NCBI GenBank assembly: GCA_017628675.1
Contig: JAGBYS010000011.1
Location: forward strand, 1-7,330
Source: Tidjanibacter sp.
GTDB lineage: Bacteria; Bacteroidota; Bacteroidia; Bacteroidales; Rikenellaceae
Length of the DNA stretch: 7,330 bases
Direction: 5' to 3'
In this document: positions 1 to 6,703 of the stretch, piece after piece
Layout: the number at the start of each line of letters is the position of its first letter
Position numbering within the stretch: position 1 is the stretch's first letter
Made by a program: the position numbers and the translations under genes
Notes under the pieces: generated by a model
What the model was told of the DNA's origin: nothing
Seen by the model: only the letters and a program-made list of their open reading frames with translations
Database searches by the model: none

Positions 1-9
1 CGCACAAGA

Positions 10-53
10 AAACCACCTCCGCAGTTTACAAATCGTAAATGAGGAGGTGGTTT
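10..53 (-). terminator. Intrinsic terminator of the nqr operon
   Basis: A perfect 11-bp inverted repeat pairs 10-20 with 43-53 (arm AAACCACCTCC on the plus strand). The intervening bases can extend the structure with a second short stem, 25-29 against 35-39, around a 5-base loop. Read on the minus strand, the hairpin lies about 40 bp after the nqrF stop codon and is followed by a T-rich run (TTTTCTTG), as expected of a Rho-independent terminator. On the plus strand the run after the stem is only TTTA, so a bidirectional role is possible but weaker. Confidence 0.85.
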
Positions 54-93
54 ATCGCTGTGCAACGACAAAGACGCTGCTTATATGCGCTTT

Positions 94-1344
94 TTAGCTA
101 CCGAAGTTGTCATACATAATGCTCTCGGGAGGAACGCCCAGGTTGTCGAGCATATTCACAACAGCCGAAATCATCATAGGAGGACCGCACAAGTAGTACT
201 CTATATCCTCGGGAGCGGGGTGATCCTTCAAGTAGTTGTTGTAGATAACATTGTGGATGAAGCCAATGTACTTGGGATCCCAGTTATCATCGGGCCTGGG
301 GTCACTCAGACCGATAGCAAACTTGAAGTTGGGGAAGTCATTAGCGAACTCCTCGAACTGCTCCTGATAGAAGATCTCCTGTTTCGAGCGTGCGCCATAC
401 CAGAACGAGATAGGCAGGTCGCTCTTAACAGTCTTGAAGAGGTGGAAGATATGCGAACGCATAGGAGCCATACCTGCACCACCACCGATAAACATCTTCT
501 CATTGGGGGTATCCTTGATGAAGAACTCACCGTAGGGGCCCGAGATGGTCACCTTGTCGCCGGGTTTGCGCGAGAAGATGTATGCCGAGCAGATACCAGT
601 GGGTACATTCATAAAGCCACCTGTTGCCCTATCGAAAGGAGGAGTAGCAATACGCACATTCAGCATAATGATATCGTCCTCAGCGGGCTGGTTGGCCATC
701 GAGTATGCACGGAAGGTAGGCTCGGGGTTCTTGGCCACGATATCCCACATCTTGAACTTGGTCCAGTCGGCGTGGAATTTGGGATCGATATCCATATCCG
801 AGAACTTAATCTCGTCGTACTGAGGAACATCGATCTGGATGTAACCACCACTCTTGAATTTGAGCTTCTCGCCTGCGGGCAACTTAACCACAAACTCCTT
901 CATAAAGGTCGATACGCTGCGGCACGAAACCACCTCGCACTCCATCTTCTTAACGCCCAGAACGCTCTCGGGGATGCGGATGTCGAGGTCATTCTTAACC
1001 TTCACCTGGCAACCCAAGCGCCAATGCTCTTTCTGCTGTTTGCGGGTGAAGAAACCAACCTCTGTGGGCAGAATCTCGCCACCGCCGTCCATCACCTGCA
1101 CTTTACACATACCGCAACTGCCCTGTCCACCACAAGCCGAGGGAAGGAAGATCTTCTCCTGAGCAAGAGTTGTCAGAAGCGAGTTGCCGCTCTCAACCTT
1201 GAGGGTCTTCTCGCCCTCGTTGATATTGATCGTAACCTCACCCGAGCTGGTAAGTTTTGCCTTGGCAACCAGCAGCAGTGCCACAAGAAGCAACAGTGCC
1301 ACGAGGAAGACTACGACTGCAACTATAATAATTTGTGTATTCAT
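94..1344 (-). CDS. nqrF: Na+-NQR subunit F, NADH-oxidising flavoprotein
   Basis: NqrF is the electron-entry subunit of Na+-NQR. It oxidises NADH on the cytoplasmic face and passes electrons through FAD to a 2Fe-2S centre and on into the membrane subunits. The 416-residue protein has one N-terminal membrane helix (about 3-27). A ferredoxin-like domain follows with C71-x5-C77-x2-C80 and C112, the same spacing as in Vibrio NqrF. Next comes a ferredoxin reductase-type module with the FAD motif RAYSMAN (212-218), a glycine-rich NAD-site loop GGGAGMAP (287-294), CGPPMM (386-391) and a C-terminal NFGS tail. I chose the ATG at 1344 because the membrane helix follows at once. A TTG at 1371 would add 9 residues and abut the nqrE stop. 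Last gene of the operon, 27 bp after nqrE. Confidence 0.97.
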   Translation of the reverse strand: MNTQIIIVAVVVFLVALLLLVALLLVAKAKLTSSGEVTININEGEKTLKVESGNSLLTTLAQEKIFLPSACGGQGSCGMCKVQVMDGGGEILPTEVGFFTRKQQKEHWRLGCQVKVKNDLDIRIPESVLGVKKMECEVVSCRSVSTFMKEFVVKLPAGEKLKFKSGGYIQIDVPQYDEIKFSDMDIDPKFHADWTKFKMWDIVAKNPEPTFRAYSMANQPAEDDIIMLNVRIATPPFDRATGGFMNVPTGICSAYIFSRKPGDKVTISGPYGEFFIKDTPNEKMFIGGGAGMAPMRSHIFHLFKTVKSDLPISFWYGARSKQEIFYQEQFEEFANDFPNFKFAIGLSDPRPDDNWDPKYIGFIHNVIYNNYLKDHPAPEDIEYYLCGPPMMISAVVNMLDNLGVPPESIMYDNFGS

Positions 1345-1371
1345 TTCTCTTTCTTTTGCTTGGTTAAACAA

Positions 1372-1986
1372 CTACATCTGGAAACCCGAGAAGATCATAA
1401 ACGCCATACCCAGTAGACCGGTGATAATGAAGGCCAGACCGGGACCACGCAGACCCTTGGGAACATTGGAGTACGAGAGCCTCTCGCGGATGGCAGCCAT
1501 CACAAGGATTGCAATCCACCAACCAAATCCCGAGCCAAAACCGAATACGGCAGCCTCACCAACGGTAGCAAATGCGCGCTGCTGCATAAACAGAGCACCA
1601 CCCATAATGGCGCAGTTCACTGCAATCAGAGGCAAGAAGATACCCAGCTGGTTGTAGAGCGAGGGAGAGAATTTCTCGATAAACATCTCCAGAAGCTGAA
1701 CAAATGCTGCAATCACAGCAATGAAGAGAATGAAGCTCAAGAAGCTCAAATCGACACCCTCCAATGCGGGAGAAATCCACTTGAGGGCACCTGCCTTGAG
1801 CACATAATTCTCGAGCAGATAGTTCAGGGGCACAGTCATCAGCATTACGAAGGTAACTGCCAAACCCAAACCATTCGCGGTCTTTACGCTCTTCGAAACG
1901 GCAATGTAGGAACACATACCGAAGAAGAACGAGAACACCATATTGTCAATAAAGACAGACTGAATAAATAGTTTCAAAAGTTCCAT
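1372..1986 (-). CDS. nqrE: Na+-NQR subunit E, integral membrane protein
   Basis: NqrE is a 204-residue polytopic membrane protein, probably with six helices, homologous to NqrD, RnfA and RnfE. With NqrD it forms an inverted-topology pair that holds an iron-sulfur centre within the membrane and relays electrons between NqrF and NqrC. The ligand cysteines are seen at C25 (in [12 protein letters not shown]) and C125 (in [12 protein letters not shown]), one residue from the known Vibrio positions. Length is close to the usual figure of about 200. The ATG at 1986 follows a strong Shine-Dalgarno sequence, AGGAGGG, with an 8-base spacer. The gene starts 16 bp after the nqrD stop and ends with TAG. 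Confidence 0.97.
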   Translation of the reverse strand: MELLKLFIQSVFIDNMVFSFFFGMCSYIAVSKSVKTANGLGLAVTFVMLMTVPLNYLLENYVLKAGALKWISPALEGVDLSFLSFILFIAVIAAFVQLLEMFIEKFSPSLYNQLGIFLPLIAVNCAIMGGALFMQQRAFATVGEAAVFGFGSGFGWWIAILVMAAIRERLSYSNVPKGLRGPGLAFIITGLLGMAFMIFSGFQM

Positions 1987-1994
1987 ATGCTATG

Positions 1995-2001
1995 CCCTCC
2001 T
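1995..2001 (-). promoter_or_regulatory. Strong Shine-Dalgarno site of nqrE
   Basis: On the minus strand AGGAGGG lies 8 bases before the nqrE ATG, in the 16-bp gap after nqrD. It fixes the nqrE start. Such a full match to the anti-Shine-Dalgarno sequence is not typical of Bacteroidota genes. Confidence 0.75.
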
Positions 2002-2002
2002 A

Positions 2003-2623
2003 TTATTTTTCCTGTAAATCTTTGTTAGCGGTGCGGTGAACCCAGATGATGACACCTACGATAATAAGTGCAGCAGGGGGGAACAACATCAAACCGTTAT
2101 TCACATAGCCGGCCTCGTAGAAGCACTCGGGGATAATCTGGTAGCCAAAGAGCGAACCATTACCGAAGAGCTCCCTTACGAAACCAATGATCACCAGCAC
2201 AGCACCATAGCCGATACCGTTACCGATACCATCCAAGAGCGAAGGCAGAGGTTTGTTCGACAGCGCGAAGGCCTCCACACGACCCATAATGATACAGTTG
2301 GTAATAATCAGACCGACATATACGGAGAGCTGTTTGCTCACATCATAGACATAAGCCTTGAGCACATCGTTCACGATGGTCACCAGCGCAGCGATAACAA
2401 CCAGCTGCACGATGATACGGATACGATCGGGAATACCATTTCGCAGAAGCGAAAGCACGAGGTTCGAGAAAGCACACACTGCGGTCACGGAAAGACCCAT
2501 AACCAGAGCGGGCTTGAGCTGGGTGGTAACTGCAAGTGCCGAGCAGATACCCAGAATCTGAACCAGAACGGGGTTATTTTTTGCCAACGGATTAGTCAGC
2601 GACTGAAAAGTTTTGTTTTTCAT
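2003..2623 (-). CDS. nqrD: Na+-NQR subunit D, integral membrane protein
   Basis: NqrD is the partner of NqrE in the membrane core, and each supplies two cysteines to the shared intramembrane iron-sulfur centre. The 206-residue product is hydrophobic, with about six helices. Family hallmarks are LGICSALAVTT with C27, and GLIITNCIIMGR with C110, near the Vibrio C29 and C112 positions. DRIRIIVQLVVIAALV (66-81) is also characteristic. I chose the ATG at 2623, four bases after the nqrC stop, because it gives the usual NqrD N-terminus and has purine-rich AAGAAG before it. An in-frame ATG at 2638 would add five residues and overlap nqrC by 11 bases. The choice between them is not certain. Confidence 0.96.
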   Translation of the reverse strand: MKNKTFQSLTNPLAKNNPVLVQILGICSALAVTTQLKPALVMGLSVTAVCAFSNLVLSLLRNGIPDRIRIIVQLVVIAALVTIVNDVLKAYVYDVSKQLSVYVGLIITNCIIMGRVEAFALSNKPLPSLLDGIGNGIGYGAVLVIIGFVRELFGNGSLFGYQIIPECFYEAGYVNNGLMLFPPAALIIVGVIIWVHRTANKDLQEK

Positions 2624-2627
2624 CTTC

Positions 2628-3338
2628 TTACTCTGCATTTTCGGTTACAACATTTGCCTGGCGAACTTTGAGGAAAGCATCGTAGTTGTCGAGGCAATTT
2701 TTGATCATATTCTGCAGACCCTCAGAGGTTTTAGTACCACCGGTTACAGCATCCACCGAGTGAGCAGCACCCTTGGCACCACCCTTAACCACATAGATAC
2801 CAACCAGCTGACCCTCCTCGTAGATGGTCTGACCGGGGAACTGAGCCTGGAACTTAGGAGTTGCGATCTCTGCACCCAGACCAGGAGTCTCACCTGCGTG
2901 GTCGAAGATTGCACCCTTGATGGTATTCAGGTCAGCCTCCAGAGCCACATAGCCCCAGATGTCATCCCAAAGGCCCTTACCTGTAAGGGGAAATACCACC
3001 TCGCCAGTAGCCTTATTCTCAAATACGGGATACTCACCTTTTGCGTGGCTGCCAACCAGGTCAAACAGTTTCTGGAGAGGAGTCTCGGCGGTCTCAATCA
3101 CCTGACCCTCCTTATTAACTACATAGGCCTCAATAACCTCATCGTAGCTGCCCTTCTCAAGACCGAGCGATGCCACAATTGCATCTTTCTTCTCGTTGAG
3201 CTCGTTGGCGTTCTGCCTATCTTTGAGCGAAAGCGAAGTGAAGGCAAGCATAATAGCCACGATGACAACCATTACCGTCGAGTAGAATACGATGTAGGCG
3301 TTGCTATTTTTGCCGCCCAAGAATTTCTTTTTACCCAT
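2628..3338 (-). CDS. nqrC: Na+-NQR subunit C, covalent FMN carrier
   Basis: NqrC carries a covalently bound FMN and passes electrons from the NqrD/NqrE iron-sulfur centre to NqrB. The 236-residue protein has one N-terminal membrane helix (about 14-34) and a large soluble domain. Recognisable elements are GKGLWDDIWGYVAL (120-133), HAGETPGLGAE (147-157) and the flavinylation motif D196-A-V-T-G-G-T202, where T202 is the predicted FMN phosphothreonine. This motif has Gly where the common form (S/T)GAT has Ala. It is a little shorter than Vibrio NqrC (about 257). The ATG at 3338 is preferred over the one at 3353 because GGAGGA lies 7 bases before it, while the upstream ATG lies only 2 bases after the nqrB stop. 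Confidence 0.96.
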   Translation of the reverse strand: MGKKKFLGGKNSNAYIVFYSTVMVVIVAIMLAFTSLSLKDRQNANELNEKKDAIVASLGLEKGSYDEVIEAYVVNKEGQVIETAETPLQKLFDLVGSHAKGEYPVFENKATGEVVFPLTGKGLWDDIWGYVALEADLNTIKGAIFDHAGETPGLGAEIATPKFQAQFPGQTIYEEGQLVGIYVVKGGAKGAAHSVDAVTGGTKTSEGLQNMIKNCLDNYDAFLKVRQANVVTENAE

Positions 3339-3345
3339 AATTCTA

Positions 3346-3351
3346 TCCTCC
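3346..3351 (-). promoter_or_regulatory. Shine-Dalgarno site that decides the nqrC start
   Basis: GGAGGA on the minus strand sits 7 bases before the ATG at 3338 and overlaps or closely follows the alternative ATG at 3353. It therefore favours the shorter 236-residue NqrC. Confidence 0.7.
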
Positions 3352-3355
3352 ATTT

Positions 3356-4531
3356 TTAAGCGTTAACGGTTTTCTTTGCCCTACGATTGCGGCGTTTGAT
3401 ATTTGCCTGAACCACATAGTGATCCACAACGGGAGCTAAAGCATTCATAAAGATGATTGCGAGCATCATACCCTCGGGATAACCGGTGTTGAACACACGC
3501 ACCAGGATTGCCAAAGCACCAATCATAAAGCCAACGATGCATTTACCTGCATTGGTCTGTGCCGAGGTAACGGGGTCGGTTGCCATAAAGACAGCACCGA
3601 AAGCGAAACCACCAAGCAACAGGTGCTGCCAAGCGGGAAGAGCCAGATAGTGCTCGGTAGGAGTCACGGGAGCTGCAGGAGCCAGGAGGTTGAAGATACC
3701 ACCCATAACCAGACCACCAACAAACACACTGATCATAGTCCTCCAGCTTGCAGTGCCGGTAGCGAGCAATACGATGGCACCCAGGAGGATACACAGCGTA
3801 GAGGTCTCACCAATCGAACCTGCAATGTTACCAACAAAGGCATCCAACATCGAGAAGCCCTCGGGAAGCTGACCGGTATTTGCCAACTCGCCAAGTGCAG
3901 TTGCACCAGTGCGACCGTCGGTAAACCATACGCTCTCACCCGAAATGCTCGAGGTGTAGGAGAAGAAGATGAACAGACGAGCCAGCAGTGCGGGGTTGAA
4001 AATGTTCATACCTGTACCACCGAAAATCTCCTTACCAATAACAACAGCGAAAGCGGTTGCAAGGCCGGTCATCCACAGAGGAGTACCGATGGGGATAATC
4101 AGAGGAATCAGAATACCCGACACGAAGAAGCCCTCGTTAACCTCCTCTTTGCGAATCTGGGCAAATGCACACTCAATCGAAAGACCAACGATGTAGGTCA
4201 CAAGAATCGAGGGCAACATTTTCCAGAAACCAAACCAGAAGTTCTGCCAAATGCTGAAGTCAGCGCCACCAATCCTCTGGAAACCAATGTTCCACATACC
4301 GAACAGGATGGTAGGAACAAGGGCGATGATCACCATAAACATGGTGCGCTTCATATCATTACAGTCACGCACGTGTGAGCCTTTCTTGGTCACATCAGTA
4401 GGCACATAGAAGAAAGTCTCCATTGCCTCATAGAACGAATGCAGCCACGAGAGTTTACCGCCCTCCGAGAAGGTGGGAGCAAACTTATCGAGCAATCGTT
4501 TGGGAAGGGGTTTATTGTAATTCTGTTTCAT
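3356..4531 (-). CDS. nqrB: Na+-NQR subunit B, FMN/riboflavin and quinone subunit
   Basis: NqrB is the large membrane subunit. In the family it holds a covalent FMN and riboflavin, provides the quinone site and forms part of the Na+ path. The 391-residue protein has many hydrophobic segments from about residue 62 onwards, after a hydrophilic N-terminal arm. The flavinylation motif is D205-G-R-T-G-A-T211, so T211 is the predicted FMN-bearing residue. Other family blocks are FNPALLARLFIFF (178-190), FGAVFMATDPVTSAQT (311-326) and VFNTGYPEGMMLAIIFMNA (346-364). It is somewhat shorter than Vibrio NqrB (about 415). It starts 5 bases after the nqrA stop begins, with only a 4-bp gap, which suggests translational coupling. 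The site before its ATG is weak (AAAGAGA). Confidence 0.97.
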   Translation of the reverse strand: MKQNYNKPLPKRLLDKFAPTFSEGGKLSWLHSFYEAMETFFYVPTDVTKKGSHVRDCNDMKRTMFMVIIALVPTILFGMWNIGFQRIGGADFSIWQNFWFGFWKMLPSILVTYIVGLSIECAFAQIRKEEVNEGFFVSGILIPLIIPIGTPLWMTGLATAFAVVIGKEIFGGTGMNIFNPALLARLFIFFSYTSSISGESVWFTDGRTGATALGELANTGQLPEGFSMLDAFVGNIAGSIGETSTLCILLGAIVLLATGTASWRTMISVFVGGLVMGGIFNLLAPAAPVTPTEHYLALPAWQHLLLGGFAFGAVFMATDPVTSAQTNAGKCIVGFMIGALAILVRVFNTGYPEGMMLAIIFMNALAPVVDHYVVQANIKRRNRRAKKTVNA

Positions 4532-4535
4532 ACGC

Positions 4536-5888
4536 TTACATCTCTTTAATCATGAGGTTAATACCATCGCGAACCAGAGCCTGCAACTCCTGCTTCGAGG
4601 GGTCAACGAACTCACACAGAGCCACATCCTCCTCAATAATCTCATAGATACCAAGGTTCTCCATCTTCTCCAGATCGCCGGCCATAATAGCCTTGAAGAG
4701 ATACATAGGATAGATATCCATAGGCAGATATTTCTCATAGAGGCCCGTAACAACAAAAGGCCTTACGCCACCATTCAGACCAGTGCGGAGGTCATATTTC
4801 TTCTTAGGCATCAGCCACGAGAAGTAGGTGCGCGAAACGGAGAGTTTGTTCAGACGGGGAGCAAGCCAACCAATCAGCTCCAACTCACCACCCTCGGGAA
4901 TCACAGTCACCTGCGACGAGTAGAGGCTCATAAAGCCGTTGGCACCGGCATTGCGACCGGTAAGCACATTACCCTCAATGATGCGGAACTTCGAGCCGCC
5001 CGACTGGGGTTTGATGCGGGTGGGAGTAAGCACATCGGCAAGCGACGAGCCGACAAGACCCCTAACATACTGAGGATGCATAACCTGCGAACCGGTAACG
5101 GCATAGGTCTTGACCATATTCACCTTACCCTCCAGGAAGAGGCGACCGATGATGGCCACATTCTGGATAGCCACGGTCCACACCTTCTCGCCCTTGTTGA
5201 TGGGGTCGATGTGGTGGATCTGCACGCCCACATTGCCTGCGGGGTGCGCACCCTTGAAGTAGTGTTTCTCAACACCCTCCACAGCCTCCAATACACTCTC
5301 CTTACCGGCCTCAAGACCGAGGTGAACATTGGGGCAGAGCACCTTCAGGGCAGCGAAACCGGCCTTAACAGCCTCCACATCATCCTTCAGGGCGATGTTC
5401 ATATCGGGAGCCAGAGGTGCGCTGTCAAAGCCCGACACAAAGATAGCCTTGGGGGTATCCTGCGCGTTGGCAATGATGCCATAGGGGCGCTGGATGATCG
5501 AAGCCCAAAGACCGCTCTCAAGGAGTGCAGCTACCACCTGCTCCCTCGATGCCTTGTCGAGTTTGACGGTAAATTGTTTGTAGGTTTGCTGAGCATCAGC
5601 TGCCACCTCAATAGCGAGAAGTTTGCGTTTCTCACCACGACGAACAGCCGAAACGGTTCCGCTGACGGGCGAAGTGAACATTACCTCGGGGTGTGCTTTG
5701 TCGTAGAACAGAGCGTCACCTGCGGCAACTTTGTCACCCTCAGCCACCAACAGCTTGGGTACAACACCCTCAAAGGCAAGAGGAGAAACTGCGTAACGCT
5801 CCCCGATGGGAAGATCAATGACGCTTTTCTCTGCTTCACCCACGAGTTTGATGTCGAGACCCTTTTTCAGTTTAATGACTTTCGACAT
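4536..5888 (-). CDS. nqrA: Na+-NQR subunit A
   Basis: NqrA is a peripheral cytoplasmic subunit of Na+-NQR, related to RnfC but without RnfC's 4Fe-4S motifs, and it has been linked to quinone binding. The 450-residue product matches the usual length of about 446. Visible hallmarks are the N-terminal IKLKKGLDIKL (5-15), the biotinyl-lipoyl-like segment HPEVMFTSPVSGTV (66-79), GAHPAGNVGVQIHHIDP (213-229), and the C-terminal block YPMYLFKAIMAGDLEKMENL (393-412) followed by EEDVALCEFVDPSK (419-432). First gene of the operon. No Shine-Dalgarno sequence is visible; instead the promoter-like box TATCTTTG ends 5 bases before the ATG. Confidence 0.97.
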   Translation of the reverse strand: MSKVIKLKKGLDIKLVGEAEKSVIDLPIGERYAVSPLAFEGVVPKLLVAEGDKVAAGDALFYDKAHPEVMFTSPVSGTVSAVRRGEKRKLLAIEVAADAQQTYKQFTVKLDKASREQVVAALLESGLWASIIQRPYGIIANAQDTPKAIFVSGFDSAPLAPDMNIALKDDVEAVKAGFAALKVLCPNVHLGLEAGKESVLEAVEGVEKHYFKGAHPAGNVGVQIHHIDPINKGEKVWTVAIQNVAIIGRLFLEGKVNMVKTYAVTGSQVMHPQYVRGLVGSSLADVLTPTRIKPQSGGSKFRIIEGNVLTGRNAGANGFMSLYSSQVTVIPEGGELELIGWLAPRLNKLSVSRTYFSWLMPKKKYDLRTGLNGGVRPFVVTGLYEKYLPMDIYPMYLFKAIMAGDLEKMENLGIYEIIEEDVALCEFVDPSKQELQALVRDGINLMIKEM

Positions 5889-5893
5889 ATCTA

Positions 5894-5901
5894 CAAAGAT
5901 A
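5894..5901 (-). promoter_or_regulatory. Bacteroidota-type -7 box before nqrA
   Basis: On the minus strand TATCTTTG fits the Bacteroides -7 consensus TAnnTTTG and ends 5 bases before the nqrA start codon. No TTTG -33 element is seen at the expected 19-21 base distance. If used, transcription would begin at or next to the ATG. Confidence 0.45.
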
Positions 5902-5971
5902 AGTGGTTAATAAATTATTGGTTTGTTGTATGTTTGTGTTCTATAGTTCTGCAAAGGCTTCTAAAACTTGG

Positions 5972-5979
5972 CAAATATA
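5972..5979 (-). promoter_or_regulatory. Alternative -7 box further upstream of nqrA
   Basis: TATATTTG on the minus strand also fits TAnnTTTG. It would give a 5' leader of roughly 75-80 bases for nqrA. There is no clear -33 TTTG. In this A+T-rich gap a chance match is quite possible, so this competes with the box at 5894-5901. Confidence 0.35.
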
Positions 5980-6048
5980 ATCCTTATTTTTATAAATAGG
6001 TAATCTTCGTGTTATTATTTTCACACATTTTTTCACAAACTAATTTCG

Positions 6049-6056
6049 TATATTTG
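6049..6056 (+). promoter_or_regulatory. Bacteroidota-type -7 box before the tatD-like gene
   Basis: TATATTTG on the plus strand fits TAnnTTTG and ends 8 bases before the ATG at 6065. No exact TTTG -33 element is present 19-21 bases upstream, only a T-rich stretch around 6026-6033. If used, the transcript would have almost no leader, which agrees with the lack of a Shine-Dalgarno sequence. Confidence 0.5.
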
Positions 6057-6064
6057 CTCTCGAA

Positions 6065-6703
6065 ATGAACACTTTTGTCGACATACACACCCACAACCCC
6101 CTGAAAGTCAATCTGGGGATAGTGAATTTTCGCCTTGGAGTGGACAAAAATCCGCCCCAGACTCCCTTTTCGGCGGGAATTCACCCCTGGGATACGGATG
6201 TCACAAAAGGAAACCTCGCTACCCTACTCGACCAACTACGCACCATCAACTGCGTAGCCATCGGGGAGATTGGGCTCGACAGGGCGTGCGAATGTTCGTG
6301 GGAGGCACAACTGGAGCTACTTGAAGCCCAACTGAGAATTGCCGAAAATAGAGGGCTTCCAATCATCTTACACTGCGTCAGGGCACAGGCGGAAATACTC
6401 AGTCTACTCTCCCACTTCTCAACCATTCCAGCGGTCATTTTCCACGGCTTCATTGGCTCCCCAGAGCAACTTCAAGAATTGGTTTCAAGAGACTATCACA
6501 TATCATTTGGTTTCAGCGCATTAAAGTCGCCTAAAACAATCCGAGCCATCGGGATTTGCCCTGCAGAAAACATACTTCTTGAGAGCGACGCAAGCCGCGA
6601 AGATATCGCCACACTTTACCGAGCCATTGCCGAGATTAGAGGCATTAGCATAGAGCAACTTTCAGAACAGATTTCAAGTAACTATAAGCGAATTTTTCAA
6701 TGA
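6065..6703 (+). CDS. TatD-family metal-dependent hydrolase
   Basis: This 212-residue protein belongs to the TatD family of metal-dependent hydrolases (TIM-barrel amidohydrolase superfamily), whose studied members are DNases or nucleases. Metal-site residues are in order: D6-x-H8-x-H10 at the N-terminus, E68 in AIGEIGLDR, H103 in LHCVR, H127 in FHGF and D175 in LLESDAS. The GIHPWD segment (38-43) is also typical. It is shorter than E. coli TatD (about 260), yet all metal ligands are kept, so it should be active. It is not linked to Tat secretion genes here. The ATG at 6065 starts directly before the barrel's first strand. Its stop overlaps the next gene's start as ATGA, so the two are probably co-transcribed. 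The natural substrate is unknown. Confidence 0.93.
   Translation: MNTFVDIHTHNPLKVNLGIVNFRLGVDKNPPQTPFSAGIHPWDTDVTKGNLATLLDQLRTINCVAIGEIGLDRACECSWEAQLELLEAQLRIAENRGLPIILHCVRAQAEILSLLSHFSTIPAVIFHGFIGSPEQLQELVSRDYHISFGFSALKSPKTIRAIGICPAENILLESDASREDIATLYRAIAEIRGISIEQLSEQISSNYKRIFQ

Noticed and set aside
1345..1371. TTG start giving nqrF nine extra residues.
   Set aside because: The ATG at 1344 has a purine-rich stretch before it and gives the usual short N-terminus leading directly into the membrane helix.
85..1416. A 443-codon open frame on the plus strand opposite nqrF, with others opposite nqrD, nqrC, nqrB and nqrA (for example 2036-2671, 2613-3359, 3623-4378, 5076-5999).
   Set aside because: They lie antisense to well-identified nqr genes and their products show no recognisable domain, being rich in His, Asn, Gln and Thr as antisense frames often are. 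Codon bias of the real genes explains their length.
94..5888. Assignment as an Rnf complex rather than Na+-NQR.
   Set aside because: The six-gene set includes an NqrA without 4Fe-4S motifs and an NqrF with a ferredoxin plus FAD/NAD module. There is no RnfB-like polyferredoxin or RnfC cysteine cluster.
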